A DNA stretch of 64,000 nt from Methanobacteriales archaeon HGW-Methanobacteriales-1 (GCA_002839705.1 PGYO01000008.1:33648-97647); one strand, 5' to 3'. Shown: positions 30,036 through 40,637, numbered from the stretch's first letter. Notes: a model not told the origin generated them from the letters alone. Numbers and translations: made by a program.

Positions 30036-30719
30036 TTAATCGTAGGCGTATAGTAATGCTAGTGCTCTGTAGAAGAACAGCTGTGCGTATGGTACGATTA
30101 CTAAAATCGCTACTAGAGTTCCTATAATTGGTATTATTTGGACAATTCCAGATATTATTCCAATTATCATGGATATAATGATTATCACAACATACCAAAT
30201 TATGTAGTCAACCCATCCAATTTGAGAAATAATATTCATTATTTCACCGAATCGGAAAGCAGCACCTAATTCACTGTCATTATATGCCATATTAGCTAAA
30301 GCAATGGTAGCTACTAATCCAAGGATTATAGCTATTATTCCACCGATTAAAACAGTTCCACTAATTATTCCAATAAATGCAGTGGGGTCGGTTACAGTTC
30401 CTGTAGAGGCTCCAGCAAACATCGCGGCAAAAGCTGCCCAGGATCCAATAATTATTATTAATGCAGGAATCAAGAAATAAACGAATTCCACAACAAAGAC
30501 TTTTAGCCCATCAACAAACATTTCTCCCCATTCATCATATTCAGGAAGCTCGTCTGAGCCAGCTATTGAAGCTTTTAATGCTCTAAAACCGTAACCCATT
30601 ACAAGAAATATAGGCACAATTAAAAAGCTAATCAAGAACATAAATCCTAATATTAATATTTTTTTCCAGTCAGAAGTAGGATATTTAATTGAATCAGATA
30701 TAATTTCTCCAATATCCAT
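30036..30719 (-). CDS. DUF4013 integral membrane protein
   Basis: A 227-residue protein with about five long hydrophobic helices (ILILGFMFLISFLIVPIFLV, VVEFVYFLIPALIIIIGSWAAF, two Gly/Ile-rich helices, and a terminal VAILVIVPYAQLFFYRALALLY). The N-terminal DIGEIISDSIKYPTSDWKKIL and the mid-loop FRFGEIMNII segment are the pattern of DUF4013, common in methanogens and of unknown function. The frame opens two codons upstream (30725). I prefer ATG 30719 because GGAGGTG lies 7 nt before it. Confidence 0.82.
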   Translation of the reverse strand: MDIGEIISDSIKYPTSDWKKILILGFMFLISFLIVPIFLVMGYGFRALKASIAGSDELPEYDEWGEMFVDGLKVFVVEFVYFLIPALIIIIGSWAAFAAMFAGASTGTVTDPTAFIGIISGTVLIGGIIAIILGLVATIALANMAYNDSELGAAFRFGEIMNIISQIGWVDYIIWYVVIIIISMIIGIISGIVQIIPIIGTLVAILVIVPYAQLFFYRALALLYAYD

Positions 30720-31051
30720 TTTCATGCACCTCCATAGATATTATCAATACAATTTTGGCTTTCGCCATATTATTTTATGTAATACCCATCATATAAATTC
30801 ATTTGTTAAGTGTGCAGAAAATCAGCTATTTTGGATAAAATTTCATTATACATTTTTAAATGATAATCTAATGATTTCAATAGCAAAAAAATTAGTGATT
30901 CAATTAATTGAAACATAGGAATATTTTAATTCATTACAATTTTATAATTATTTGGTTTGTTTGGAATATAAAACAAGAATAGAATTAATTTAGAAAAATA
31001 AAGAAAATAATAAATTTGGGGGAACTATAAGCGCAAATCTCAGATTATTTT
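30720..31051. other. Gene-free intergenic region
   Basis: About 330 nt between DUF4013 and trm1, both on the minus strand. It holds the ribosome site and probably the promoter of DUF4013 (a TATA-like TTTATATGAT on the minus strand near 30793). One AT-rich frame of 64 codons on the plus strand is judged spurious. Confidence 0.45.
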
Positions 31052-32206
31052 CTAGTCGGGATTCAATTTTTCTATTATTTCTTCAATTTTAGTTAAAGGA
31101 GCATCAGTTTTAATTCCAGTAGGCCTATAATGGGTTCTGGAAACCAAAAATCCTTCATTTTCAAGCATTTCCATAACATCTAAAATTGAAGGAGAACTTA
31201 TTTTCAACTTTTTACAGACCACATGCAAGTCATAATATGTGGCTGGCATTTCAGACTCTTCTAAACACCTATTTAATAGTTTTAAAACTTGTTTTTCTTT
31301 ATTAAGTTCTTTTTCTTCAGATAAATTAATCATTCCTTCTAAAAAATCAGAATCCTGTATAGCACCTAACCAAAGAGGCCCACCTACCCTAGTTTTTTCA
31401 CCACATTCTGGGCATTTATCTGGAATATGGGGGGCCAGACCGTTTATAGTTTGCCTAAACAAACATTTTCTGCAATGAATAATGAATCCCATATTTTTAA
31501 GTGATTCATCTGCTTCTTTAGCTCCTTTTTGAATTTGGAAATAAATTCGCATGTAATGTTCGCTGCTGTGAGAAAATTTGATTACTACGCTTTTTTTATA
31601 CTTAGCAAAGGTCATGGCCACAAAACCGGCCAGTATTCTTATTCCATTTTCGTGACAGTATTCTGTTTTCAGGGGAACCGCATTATATTTACGAATACAG
31701 GGTTCTTTATAAGTGCCGCAAAGAGCAGAAGTGTCTGTAGCAGTTATACATAATAAACTGTCGGATTTTAAAGAATTGGCCACAGAATCAATGAAATATG
31801 ATGGAGTACCAAATGGATCGATGTCCACTACATCAAATTCTCCTCTTCTTTCTCTTAAAACCATATTAGCATCAGTTTGTGAAATTTCAAGGTTTTCAAT
31901 TTCATTTAAACTGGCATTTTCCTCTGTGAACTTAATGGCCAAGGAGCTAATGTCATTGACCACCACTCTGGAAACTCCAGAAATTTCCTTAGAGTACCTT
32001 ATTCCCCTAATTCCACTCCCACCAAATGCATCGCAGACAGTTATGTCTTCTCCTAATTCTATTTGGAATTTTTGTAAAGCTAAAACTGAAAGATCCCTAT
32101 TGAGTTCCATGGCGGAATTGTAAAATACAGGGGCCTTAGCAGATACTTTATCAAATTCGGGAACTATTATCTTTACTAATCCCTCTTGAAGGTGTTTATT
32201 GTTCAT
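31052..32206 (-). CDS. trm1: tRNA (guanine26-N2)-dimethyltransferase
   Basis: This enzyme makes N2,N2-dimethylguanosine at tRNA position 26. The 384-residue chain starts with the GLVKIIVPEFDKVSAKAPVFYNSAMELNRDL region. It has the SAM-binding DAFGGSGIRGIRYSKE, the catalytic DIDPFGTPSYFIDSV, and TATDTSALCGTYKEPCIRKY. A C-terminal zinc site CRKC...CPECG (about residues 246-269) follows, then a winged-helix-like end. GTGATTAAAA precedes the ATG. Identification is firm. Confidence 0.95.
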   Translation of the reverse strand: MNNKHLQEGLVKIIVPEFDKVSAKAPVFYNSAMELNRDLSVLALQKFQIELGEDITVCDAFGGSGIRGIRYSKEISGVSRVVVNDISSLAIKFTEENASLNEIENLEISQTDANMVLRERRGEFDVVDIDPFGTPSYFIDSVANSLKSDSLLCITATDTSALCGTYKEPCIRKYNAVPLKTEYCHENGIRILAGFVAMTFAKYKKSVVIKFSHSSEHYMRIYFQIQKGAKEADESLKNMGFIIHCRKCLFRQTINGLAPHIPDKCPECGEKTRVGGPLWLGAIQDSDFLEGMINLSEEKELNKEKQVLKLLNRCLEESEMPATYYDLHVVCKKLKISSPSILDVMEMLENEGFLVSRTHYRPTGIKTDAPLTKIEEIIEKLNPD

Positions 32207-32439
32207 TTTTAATCACGGAATCGAACTTTATGAGATTTATTTATTATTAGATGAAAGATGATTTCTTTATATTTCTTAAATATCCTTTAAATTAATTAAT
32301 TAGTTTTAGTAATAATAATTTCTTATATTTATTTTAATTAATTTTATAACTATTTAAAAAAACTATATTAAAAACTTGTTAAATATTAGAAATATTGATA
32401 ATTATGAACTAAATTGAAATTCCTTACTGGAGGAGAAAG

Positions 32440-33375
32440 ATGTCTGATTTTATTTCCAATATCCCCTTTTTGAATAATGCTAAATCTGGTAAAAATAGTA
32501 TCTGGCGATACTTAATAACTATGTTTCTATCTTTATTTGTGGCTAGCCTCGTAGCAGGGGTTTTATTAGGTGCATTAATTGTCATATGGGCTATTTTCAA
32601 TCAGACAGCACTTCATCAGAATTTTGATATGGGTATTATTTACCAACTACTGCAAAACCCCATATTTTTAATATTTTTAGTTGGATTAAGCTTTTCACTA
32701 TCTTTCTTTTTTTTAGGCCTATCTTTAAAAGTTTTACACAAAAAAAAGTTCATTTCTGTTATTAACACGGGAAATAAAGTACGTTGGAGTAGAATAGGAA
32801 AAGGTGCTATTTACTGGTTTGTTATACTCGCAGCATTGGATTTAATATCATATATAATTGATCCCGGAAGCTTCAAAATATCTTTTAATCTCCAAAATAA
32901 TTTTTGGATTCTTGCATTGCTGGCTCTAATTGCTTTTCCTATACAGGCCTCTTTTGAAGAAGTATTTTTTAGAGGATATTTAATGCAAGGAATTAGTTTA
33001 GTATTTAAAAAGCCATGGGTTGTTCTTTTAGTAACTTCCCTGATTTTTTCCCTATTGCACTGGTGGAATGGTAGTACAATAGTTCTCAGTCTTTCTATTG
33101 TTTCTGGGACGTTTATTATAGGATTGATGCTAGGAATCATTGCCTTGGCCGATAATGGTATTGAAATGGCCATTGGGGTACATATAATAAACAATATTTA
33201 TGTCAGTGTAATTCACAGCTCTCCTGACGGCGGATTGGGAAATTTGCCTTCATTGGTTGTTAGTCCATCTGATCCATATGCTGCTCCATTGTTTTTGATC
33301 TTGGCGGCAGTAGTTTTAATATATTTATTATTTAGAAATAGAAAAGAGGACGTTTTAAGAATTTTTAAAGGATAA
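32440..33375 (+). CDS. CPBP family intramembrane metalloprotease
   Basis: A 311-residue polytopic protein of the CPBP (CAAX-prenyl-protease-like, Abi) family. The metal and catalytic motifs are E173-E174-x3-R178 (FEEVFFRGYLMQG), H207 (SLLHWWNG) and H248 (GVHIINN). About eight helices are predicted by eye. The natural substrate is unknown; archaeal members are not tied to prenylated CAAX proteins. GGAGGAGAAAG precedes the ATG. It stands alone between divergent trm1 and the DegT gene. Confidence 0.9.
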   Translation: MSDFISNIPFLNNAKSGKNSIWRYLITMFLSLFVASLVAGVLLGALIVIWAIFNQTALHQNFDMGIIYQLLQNPIFLIFLVGLSFSLSFFFLGLSLKVLHKKKFISVINTGNKVRWSRIGKGAIYWFVILAALDLISYIIDPGSFKISFNLQNNFWILALLALIAFPIQASFEEVFFRGYLMQGISLVFKKPWVVLLVTSLIFSLLHWWNGSTIVLSLSIVSGTFIIGLMLGIIALADNGIEMAIGVHIINNIYVSVIHSSPDGGLGNLPSLVVSPSDPYAAPLFLILAAVVLIYLLFRNRKEDVLRIFKG

Positions 33376-33671
33376 TAACTTCTAATTATGTTGGATAATT
33401 AGATTTAAGATAATTTAGAAATTCTTTCTTTTTTCTTTAATTTTTTCATAATCTAAATTAAATTCATTATTTTAAAAATAAAATAAATATTTAATATTAA
33501 AATAAGTAAATAGTTAATATATTAAAAGAAATGAATTAAACATAATTGTAGATGATTGAGTTAATCTTAACTATTAATATCACATGAATAGCTAGGATTA
33601 AGTTATATTCAATTGATTATCATTAAACAGATTTAATTAAATTTCATTCAAATTTTAAACTAGGTGTAGTT

Positions 33672-34766
33672 ATGATACCCATTGCCAACCCCATTATAGA
33701 AGACGAAGAGATCCAAGAAGTAGTAAAAGTCTTAAAATCCGGTTTTATTGCACAGGGACCGAAAGTAGCAGAATTCGAGGAAAAATTTGCTAATTATGTT
33801 GGAACTGAATATGCAGTCGCGGTCAGTTCTGGAACAACTGCTCTGCACCTGGCCCTTTTAGCTGCTGGTGTGGGCGAAGGAGACGAAGTAATTACCACAC
33901 CATTTAGTTTCGCCGCCACGGGCAATTCAGTTCTCTACACAGGAGCAAAACCGGTTTTTGTTGATATAAATCCGCAAACATACAATATAGATCCCCAGAA
34001 AATTGAAGAAGCCATAACCTCTAAAACTAAAGCAATTTTACCCGTCCACTTGTATGGACAACCAGCAGATATGGGCCCTATATCCCAGATTGCATCAGAA
34101 AACAATTTGCTAGTTATTGAAGATGCTGCTCAGGCACATGGCGCGATTTATAATGGTGAAATGATCGGTGCATTGGGTGATATGGCCTGTTTCAGTTTTT
34201 ATCCTACAAAAAACATGACCACCAGTGAGGGGGGCATTGTAACCACTAATAATAAGGAAATGGCTGATAAAATCCGTATCTTAAGGGCCCATGGTGAGAA
34301 AGAAAGATATCAACATTCTGTTTTAGGTTACAACTTCCGAATGACGGATATTTCTGCAGCAATTGGCCTGGCACAATTAAAAAAACTAGATAAATTTAAT
34401 CAAAAGAGAATTGAAAATGCAGCTTACTTAAGCGAGCATATAAATGAAATTGAGGGTATTAAAGCTCCTTATGTTATGGATGAAGTTAAACATGTCTTCC
34501 ATCAATTTACTATACGTGTTGAAAAAGGTGCTCGTGATGATTGGATAAAATTTATAAACGAAAATGGTGTGGGAACTGGAATCCATTATCCTATCCCTAT
34601 TTACAAGCAGGAACTTTATCAAAACCTTGGATTTAATGATAAATGTCCCGAAGCCGAAAAAGCAGCTTTGGAAGTACTTTCTATACCCGTACATCCTAGT
34701 TTAAAAGTCGAAGATTTGGAAAAAATAGTTCAAGTATTAGAAGATGCTAGCATAAAGTTTGCTTAA
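33672..34766 (+). CDS. DegT/DnrJ/EryC1/StrS family PLP aminotransferase
   Basis: A 364-residue fold-type I aminotransferase acting on keto-sugars. PLP-binding features are [16 protein letters not shown]151 ([11 protein letters not shown]) and the Schiff-base K180 in [16 protein letters not shown]. The C-terminal [17 protein letters not shown] substrate loop is typical of perosamine- or UDP-amino-sugar-forming members. It likely makes an amino sugar for surface glycans or glycosylated envelope proteins, but no other sugar gene is adjacent. GGTGTAGTT precedes the ATG. Confidence 0.9.
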   Translation: MIPIANPIIEDEEIQEVVKVLKSGFIAQGPKVAEFEEKFANYVGTEYAVAVSSGTTALHLALLAAGVGEGDEVITTPFSFAATGNSVLYTGAKPVFVDINPQTYNIDPQKIEEAITSKTKAILPVHLYGQPADMGPISQIASENNLLVIEDAAQAHGAIYNGEMIGALGDMACFSFYPTKNMTTSEGGIVTTNNKEMADKIRILRAHGEKERYQHSVLGYNFRMTDISAAIGLAQLKKLDKFNQKRIENAAYLSEHINEIEGIKAPYVMDEVKHVFHQFTIRVEKGARDDWIKFINENGVGTGIHYPIPIYKQELYQNLGFNDKCPEAEKAALEVLSIPVHPSLKVEDLEKIVQVLEDASIKFA

Positions 34767-34872
34767 GCTTACTTAACGTTATTTAGGCTTATTTCCTCTA
34801 ATTTAAGATTAATTAAAATTATTTAATCTTATTTATTTTTTTAATAGTTTTTTAAATTAATTAATAATTTGT

Positions 34873-35172
34873 TTAAAGTTTTTTTTCAACAGATAAGACT
34901 TTTTCAGCCAAGTTTTTATTTTTATCTCGCCTATCATCTATTTTTATACTAGTGGAAACTCTATCAGCACCTTTTGCAAAAACAGCTTCATGTGCCATTT
35001 CAATTGCTTTAAAAAGCTCTTGAGGATCATTAGATTCTATTTGGGTACCCATACCAGATAACTGGTATTTGATTCCTATTTTATCCAGTGCATCTACTGC
35101 GGCAGCAACATAACTGCTTAAACTGGTACTTTCAGTTCCAATAGGGATGATGGTTATTTCTGCAGTAATCAT
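34873..35172 (-). CDS. MTH1187-family thiamine-binding protein
   Basis: A 99-residue ferredoxin-like protein of the MTH1187/YkoF-like family. It shows ITAEITIIPIGTESTSLSSYVAAAVDAL, the conserved YQLSGMGTQIESNDPQELFKAIEMAHE and GADRVSTSIKIDDRRDK. Family members bind thiamine-like ligands and form tetramers, and the physiological role is unsettled. It diverges from the TtuA-like gene with only 35 nt between starts, so the two promoters must overlap. No ribosome site is clear. Confidence 0.9.
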   Translation of the reverse strand: MITAEITIIPIGTESTSLSSYVAAAVDALDKIGIKYQLSGMGTQIESNDPQELFKAIEMAHEAVFAKGADRVSTSIKIDDRRDKNKNLAEKVLSVEKKL

Positions 35173-35207
35173 GAAATTTTATATGTTGGGCCATAAATAT
35201 AATTTTT

Positions 35208-36089
35208 ATGAAATACCTTCAAAAAGATGAATTCAATGCAAACATCAAAAAAAGGATAATGAACCTAATAAAAGAATGGGATCTTATTCAAGAAGGTGAA
35301 TTAATTGCTTTGGCTCTTTCTGGAGGAAAAGATAGTGTTTTGACTTTACACATGCTCCATGAGTTACAAGCAGAGTTGGACTTTGAAATGGTGGCCATTG
35401 CTGTTGATGAGGGGATTGAAGGTTACCGTAGTCATGGCATGGAAGCTGCTCAAAAGAATGCGGATCTACTGGGTGTTAAACTATTAACTAAATCTTTTAA
35501 AGAAGAAGCTGGTTTTACCTTAGATGAGGTTTATTCCTTTTTTAAAAGTGCTTGTATGCCCTGTGGTGTTTTTAGAAGAAATATTTTAAATAAAACTGCT
35601 TATGAAATTGGGGCATCAAAAATAGCCACAGGCCATAATCTGGATGATGAAATACAATCATTTTTAATGAGTTTTGCCCGGGCGGATCTGGTGAAGTTTT
35701 CCAAGTTCGGACCTAAACTGGATATCATTCATCCCCAACTCATTCCAAGAATTAAACCTTTATGGAATATTCCAGAAAAGGAAGTAGGTATCTGGGCAGT
35801 TTTAAATGATATTGAAGTCCATTTTGATGAATGTCCTTATTCTAATCTTTCGCTACGAGCCAAAACCAAGGATTTTTTAAACCGTGCTGAGTCCAGGGAA
35901 CCGGGAACCAAAAAAGCAATATTGGATTCGTTTACCAAGACTTTTATCCAAAAAAGTTCAGCCAAAAAGGATATTTCAAAAAAAAGTCTGGCCAATTTGA
36001 GTGGATGCCAGAGATGTGGTGAACCTTCTTCAGGGGTTATTTGTAAGGCCTGTGAGATGAAAGAAATAATTAAAAATAATATGGTTTGA
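35208..36089 (+). CDS. TtuA/Ncs6-family tRNA 2-thiolation protein (TIGR00269), N-terminal zinc finger absent
   Basis: An ATP-pyrophosphatase that probably thiolates tRNA uridine. The PP-loop is SGGKDS at residues 38-43. Cluster or catalytic cysteines are C116 and C119 (SACMPCGVFRR) and C209 (DECPYS). A C-terminal zinc ribbon uses C267, C270, C279 and C282. TtuA and Ncs6 normally also start with a CxxC zinc finger, which is missing; an in-frame stop at 35172 prevents upstream extension. The exact target position is uncertain. No strong ribosome site precedes the ATG. Confidence 0.87.
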   Translation: MKYLQKDEFNANIKKRIMNLIKEWDLIQEGELIALALSGGKDSVLTLHMLHELQAELDFEMVAIAVDEGIEGYRSHGMEAAQKNADLLGVKLLTKSFKEEAGFTLDEVYSFFKSACMPCGVFRRNILNKTAYEIGASKIATGHNLDDEIQSFLMSFARADLVKFSKFGPKLDIIHPQLIPRIKPLWNIPEKEVGIWAVLNDIEVHFDECPYSNLSLRAKTKDFLNRAESREPGTKKAILDSFTKTFIQKSSAKKDISKKSLANLSGCQRCGEPSSGVICKACEMKEIIKNNMV

Positions 36090-36181
36090 TATTTCAATTT
36101 CTTTAGATTCTATTAATTTTTTAAGAATACTTAATAATAAAATTAAAATAAGAATGAATAATTTAATTAAATAAAATTGAG

Positions 36182-36397
36182 TTATTTTACTTTATCTGCA
36201 GTGGTAAAGAAGGTTCCACCATATTTTTCTTCTTGAAGATCTCTAACTTCATCCGAAGCTGTCTGGTAATCTTCTACTTTTTTTATAATACGTCGTGTTT
36301 TGACCTTAATGGTTTTACCACAGACACATTTCCTCGTGGCCACACCTTCTTTGGCGTACATACCACGCCCACAATCGCAACGGAAAATTAAATACAT
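36182..36397 (-). CDS. DUF1922 zinc-ribbon protein (MTH1184 family)
   Basis: A 71-residue protein. Cysteine knuckles in [11 protein letters not shown] and [10 protein letters not shown] form a rubredoxin-like zinc ribbon, followed by a charged helix and [14 protein letters not shown]. The size and pattern match DUF1922 of Methanobacteriales, whose role is unknown. It lies about 60 nt downstream of the TraB-like gene, or is expressed separately from the short AT-rich gap. Confidence 0.88.
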   Translation of the reverse strand: MYLIFRCDCGRGMYAKEGVATRKCVCGKTIKVKTRRIIKKVEDYQTASDEVRDLQEEKYGGTFFTTADKVK

Positions 36398-36456
36398 TTA
36401 AATCGCTCATTTAAATTATATATTTTTATTTTTTTGTAAATTAAACGTTCATAGGA

Positions 36457-37701
36457 TTATTTCCGGTTATATATTACCATTATTATTCCTATTAGTATAA
36501 TAATTAATAATATAATTGCTACTGTATAACGATAGAAAAATAGGAACCCTGAAATTTTTATTAACATGGGGATTATTATTTGAGGGATGGTGATGATGCC
36601 TCCAATCATACATCCTATGTCCGTTCCTGTTACAACTAAAAGAACTCTAAATAGATTGTTGGACCATAATTCTTTCAAACTTTCGACATTTAAAAAGTTG
36701 TCAATGTCTTCATATCCCACGTGTCTGTATCTTAATTCCATTAGTCCAGAAAACCATCCTGCAGCTAAAAGAGGGTGAAGTATGGTCAGGGGCGCTGCTA
36801 AAAATGCAACAATTGCCGATTGTATTTTTGACCCAGATAATAGGGATCCTATTGCAGCAAACCCACCTACTATCAATACAAATTCTAAAAGCCCGGTTTT
36901 TATATCAATACCATTAATAAAAGCCAGAAAAAATATCACCACGAAAATCACAGGAATGGAGAACAATATGATTTTTCCCAGTGGTATTCTAGACTTTTCA
37001 AGCCTTAAAAGATCACCAATGGGTGGCAAATCTTCAGGATTATCTAGATATCTATTCATGCCTGGCTGGTGTCCTGCGCCTACCACTGCAATTATATGGT
37101 TTTCTTCAATATCCTGAATTCTATGGATCATGAATGCATCTCTTTCATCTACCAAGACTTTATATGCTGAAGGGGACATTTCTTTGAAGTATTCCATTAC
37201 TTCATTTAATGTATCTTCTTCTTTTAGACTTTCAATGTCGCCTAGTTCTTCATCTTTTTGAAAAAGAGAAGCTAAAAGTCCAAATACGAATTTGGCTTTT
37301 TCCATAAAACTCATGGCACTCATGGCCCTTTTGAGAGTTAGATTTATATCTCGATCAATAAGTGCTATTTTAGCTTCAACTTCTTCTGCAGCTTCAATAG
37401 CGGCCAGCATCTCAGAACCTGGTTTAACACCTAAATCACTACCAATTTTTTTCTGCATATAAGTCAAAAGACCGCTGATGAGGAATAAGCCAATATTGTC
37501 TCCTTTGATGATATCAGATACGGAAATGTCAGTTTTCTCTTCTATACCTGACTTTTCCCGCATTAGTCTTTGGTATCGCCCTGCGTCAAGTTCTATTGCT
37601 ACGACTTGAGGTTTATCTTCCAGTATAGCATTTTTAACTTCTTCCACACTTTTTTCAGAAACGTGGGCTGTTCCAATTATTTTTAAGCATTCGCGTATCA
37701 T
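36457..37701 (-). CDS. TraB/PrgY-family membrane protein
   Basis: A 414-residue protein of the TraB family. The N-terminal domain has IGTAHVSEKSVEEVKNAI, VAIELDAGRYQRLM, LIDRDINLTLKRA and AVVGAGHQPGMNRYL, the GxxH and E/R motifs of the Tiki/TraB/EreA-type hydrolase fold. The C-terminal 170 residues contain about five transmembrane helices. TraB in enterococci dampens pheromone activity; archaeal members are uncharacterised and may be proteases. DUF1922 follows on the same strand. The upstream gap is about 490 nt and very AT-rich. Confidence 0.88.
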   Translation of the reverse strand: MIRECLKIIGTAHVSEKSVEEVKNAILEDKPQVVAIELDAGRYQRLMREKSGIEEKTDISVSDIIKGDNIGLFLISGLLTYMQKKIGSDLGVKPGSEMLAAIEAAEEVEAKIALIDRDINLTLKRAMSAMSFMEKAKFVFGLLASLFQKDEELGDIESLKEEDTLNEVMEYFKEMSPSAYKVLVDERDAFMIHRIQDIEENHIIAVVGAGHQPGMNRYLDNPEDLPPIGDLLRLEKSRIPLGKIILFSIPVIFVVIFFLAFINGIDIKTGLLEFVLIVGGFAAIGSLLSGSKIQSAIVAFLAAPLTILHPLLAAGWFSGLMELRYRHVGYEDIDNFLNVESLKELWSNNLFRVLLVVTGTDIGCMIGGIITIPQIIIPMLIKISGFLFFYRYTVAIILLIIILIGIIMVIYNRK

Positions 37702-38191
37702 TAAATTTCACTTGTAATTTAGTTTAAATTTATTATTTTGATTTTCAAGAATTAAATTAAATTGTATAAATAAAAATCAAAATATTTTTATCAATTTTAA
37801 TAAATTTAATATGCAGGTTAATATACTTAAGCCAGCCAGTATACTAATCTGGTTTATATATTGTATGTGTAACTTTTAATTTAATAATAAAAATTATTAT
37901 TTTAGTATTATTTATATTCTATCTAACTAAACTTCTTTTTCAAATACGAGTTATAATTTAAAATATCTTTGGGTTTAAAGGATTATTTATTATATTCTTA
38001 TAAAAATTAAAAACATTTCAAAAAAAAATATTCTAAAATTATTTAGTATATTTTATATATTAACTTATTTTTTTATTATAACCTATATTAGTTATATTAA
38101 ATATATAATAATAACTTAATATAAAATATATATTAACTATATTTTAATAACTTAGTATAACGTCCTAAAAAAGAATTTAAAAATAAATCAG
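37702..38191. other. Very AT-rich intergenic region with degenerate repeats
   Basis: About 490 nt between comB and the TraB-like gene. From 38041 to 38160 it is almost pure A/T and carries imperfect repeats of the type TTAGTATATTTTATATATTAAC / TTAATATAAAATATATATTAAC. A small CCAG/CTGG inverted pair lies near 37840-37855. No gene is seen. It should contain the TraB promoter. Confidence 0.5.
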
Positions 38192-38857
38192 TCAGTATTT
38201 TTCAAGTGAATGTTCACGGAATATGGCTACATTATCCGAAATATTTCGCTGCAAGCAAAAATTAACGTCTTTTTTAAATCCTATTTCAATCAATCTCCGT
38301 GCCGAACGTGATCTCAAAATATTATATTCCACTAAATCCTTGTCTTGAACAGCCATAACTGCGGCCTGAGCATATTCATCTAAATTTTCATTTTGAAGAT
38401 TTGAAATTATTTCTCCAGCACCTAAAAAATCTTCAATGGCAAAACGACCTTCTACACCAGCCATAACAACTTCTATTTCCTCATGGGCCAATTCTTTAGC
38501 TGCGGAGGCAACAGCTTGGGCATTAGTAAAACACCCTACCAAAATTTGGGATTTCATTCCTTCCATTATTCGAGTTCCATTACTGGTAGTAAGTACTAAA
38601 GTTTCCCCATTAAGTTTTTGAATTTCAATAGGTGAATTTCCAGCATCAAATCCATCTAATGTCGCACCTCTACGTTCACCCGCAATTACGGCCTCCTTTT
38701 CAGAAGCGATTTTAATAGCTTCTTCGTGGTCAACAACTGGAATGACTTGTTTAAAATGATTTAAAGCCATTGTAATAGTTGTACTTGCTCTTAAAACATC
38801 TACCATTATGGATAAATCATTGGAATTAGATTTTTCTAAGCTTAAACTAACTTTCAT
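38192..38857 (-). CDS. comB: 2-phosphosulfolactate phosphatase
   Basis: ComB removes phosphate from 2-phosphosulfolactate, the second step of coenzyme M synthesis before ComC. Its 221 residues match the family. Signatures are [39 protein letters not shown] and [15 protein letters not shown], followed by GAGEIISNL. It sits alone, about 30 kb from comCDE, and comA is not in the window. It diverges from the unknown-mmp7 pair across about 125 nt. Confidence 0.95.
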   Translation of the reverse strand: MKVSLSLEKSNSNDLSIMVDVLRASTTITMALNHFKQVIPVVDHEEAIKIASEKEAVIAGERRGATLDGFDAGNSPIEIQKLNGETLVLTTSNGTRIMEGMKSQILVGCFTNAQAVASAAKELAHEEIEVVMAGVEGRFAIEDFLGAGEIISNLQNENLDEYAQAAVMAVQDKDLVEYNILRSRSARRLIEIGFKKDVNFCLQRNISDNVAIFREHSLEKY

Positions 38858-38982
38858 ATTTTCACGACTTTCATATTTGATATATCTTAAAGATGCTTTA
38901 AATCTATTATGAATCTAACAATATATTAGCTAAAAAAACTATAATTTTTCTATAAGATTTGATTATATATTTGGGTGAGCTC

Positions 38983-39624
38983 ATGAAGATTGTTACCACT
39001 CCCATGTGTGAAGAAATTTTAATAATGGCTGGAATTAATGAGTATGTAATAAATAAAGAACCTGATAATGAGCAAGCTGACTTTGCAGTTGTTTTATCAG
39101 AAACGGAAACTTTTATGGACTCATTAAAGGTAAAACTAAATACATTTTCTCAGATACATGAAAGTGTTTTAAAAACGGTAGAAATATTGAATCCCCAAGT
39201 ATTTAATCAAGATTTAAGTTCAGATTTGTCTAAAATCATATCTAAGATTTCTCCATGGGCAGATTCTCATCAGAAAAAAATACTTAGTGAAAATAATAGA
39301 AAAATTAAAGTCAAAGTTTATTCACAATTTCTTAAAGATATTATAGAAGACATGGGTTTCGATGTAGTTGATGAAAACCCGGATTTTGTAGTTTTTCCAG
39401 ATTATTTGGAAAATCAAATTAAAAAGGATGAAGAAATTTCACACAGTAATGCCCAGCAGGGCCTTTCAAAAAATGCAGAAAATTTCTCTAAAAACGATAA
39501 CACTGACCTTGATTATTTAAAATATATTAAAGTTCCTTCACACGGGGATGTTCCCATAAATCCTCTAGAAAGGGCCACTATAAGATATAACTTATTGGAG
39601 GGAGAATTATGTATGAAACCCTAA
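38983..39624 (+). CDS. Unknown protein overlapping methanogenesis marker 7
   Basis: A 213-residue acidic soluble protein that I do not recognise. It has an N-terminal strand-helix unit ([22 protein letters not shown]), a [19 protein letters not shown] segment and a second domain ([33 protein letters not shown]). A low-complexity Ser/Asn linker precedes the conserved-looking [24 protein letters not shown] end. GGGTGA precedes ATG 38983; an upstream TTG at 38959 is less likely. Its end overlaps the mmp7 start by 16 nt, so the two are probably translated together. Confidence 0.75.
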   Translation: MKIVTTPMCEEILIMAGINEYVINKEPDNEQADFAVVLSETETFMDSLKVKLNTFSQIHESVLKTVEILNPQVFNQDLSSDLSKIISKISPWADSHQKKILSENNRKIKVKVYSQFLKDIIEDMGFDVVDENPDFVVFPDYLENQIKKDEEISHSNAQQGLSKNAENFSKNDNTDLDYLKYIKVPSHGDVPINPLERATIRYNLLEGELCMKP

Positions 39625-40520
39625 CTTACACTGGTGGAGTCCATAAAAATGAAGAAATAAAAGAGCTTATTGAAGATATGGGAGGTTTTGTACTCCAGGA
39701 AAATACTCTTCAAATGGACATAATTCTTACTTTAGCAGTACCTCTCGAAGATGTGGAAAAAGTCAAAGAAAAGGCCAAAGAGCTCATGGGAACGATTAAA
39801 ATAGCACCTATGGCTGGTACTGAAATTGCCATAGTATCTCCTACCCTGGCCCGCCATCACCTTCCTCATTCGGCTTGTGATATATCTGAATATTTACGAC
39901 GTTTCGGAGCAAAGGATAATATGATTGGTCTGGCTCGAGGGGCAGGAAAAGGAATTTCTAGGATATCTGAGGATGAAAAAAGGCTAATTGAAGAACATGA
40001 CTTAGCAGTATTTGCATTAGGAAGCTTTGAACAATGTATAAAAGATAAAACACATCTTTTTGATGATATAAACATTCCAGTAGTAGTTACTGGTGCTCCA
40101 GAAATTAATGTTAAAGACCTTCCTGGTGCAGATGAATATATAAGTGGTCTGGGCAGAATCCCTCGTAGATTAAAGCGTGGTGAAGATATAAGGGCTCTCC
40201 GAAAACTGGTGGAAGTAGTGGAAGATATTCTTGATTCTAAAAGGCGCGATATGGCTCAAGATCCTCCTTTAGTTCCCTCAATACTGGTAAAAACTGAAAT
40301 TGAAAATCAGGTTCCAGCTATTGCTGATGTATATTCACCTACTCCTGTTACCAGCCAACTGGATGGAGTGAGAGTAAAATTAAACTATGAACAATATCAT
40401 GAACAAATACGTCAAGTTAAGATAAATAAATACTATTTAGATGATATTTCGGAGATAACTCGTTCAAAAATGTATGACTATATCTTAGTGAAACTTTTAA
40501 GTGAAAGCTCAATTGTTTAA
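39609..40520 (+). CDS. Methanogenesis marker protein 7
   Basis: A 303-residue protein restricted to methanogens and related archaea. Recognised by [50 protein letters not shown], the [23 protein letters not shown] segment, and [18 protein letters not shown]. Marker 7 has been found among proteins of the methyl-coenzyme M reductase activation machinery. GGAGG lies in the end of the preceding gene just before this ATG, consistent with coupling. Which reaction it serves is not known. Confidence 0.88.
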   Translation: MYETLTYTGGVHKNEEIKELIEDMGGFVLQENTLQMDIILTLAVPLEDVEKVKEKAKELMGTIKIAPMAGTEIAIVSPTLARHHLPHSACDISEYLRRFGAKDNMIGLARGAGKGISRISEDEKRLIEEHDLAVFALGSFEQCIKDKTHLFDDINIPVVVTGAPEINVKDLPGADEYISGLGRIPRRLKRGEDIRALRKLVEVVEDILDSKRRDMAQDPPLVPSILVKTEIENQVPAIADVYSPTPVTSQLDGVRVKLNYEQYHEQIRQVKINKYYLDDISEITRSKMYDYILVKLLSESSIV

Positions 40521-40637
40521 AAAATATTGGATTAAAAATTCACTAATTAGTTCAACCAATTAACAATCAGTTAATACTACTAACTGGCACTGATTTGTAA
40601 TCATCTGGTGCATATAATTAAATTAAGGGTTATAATC

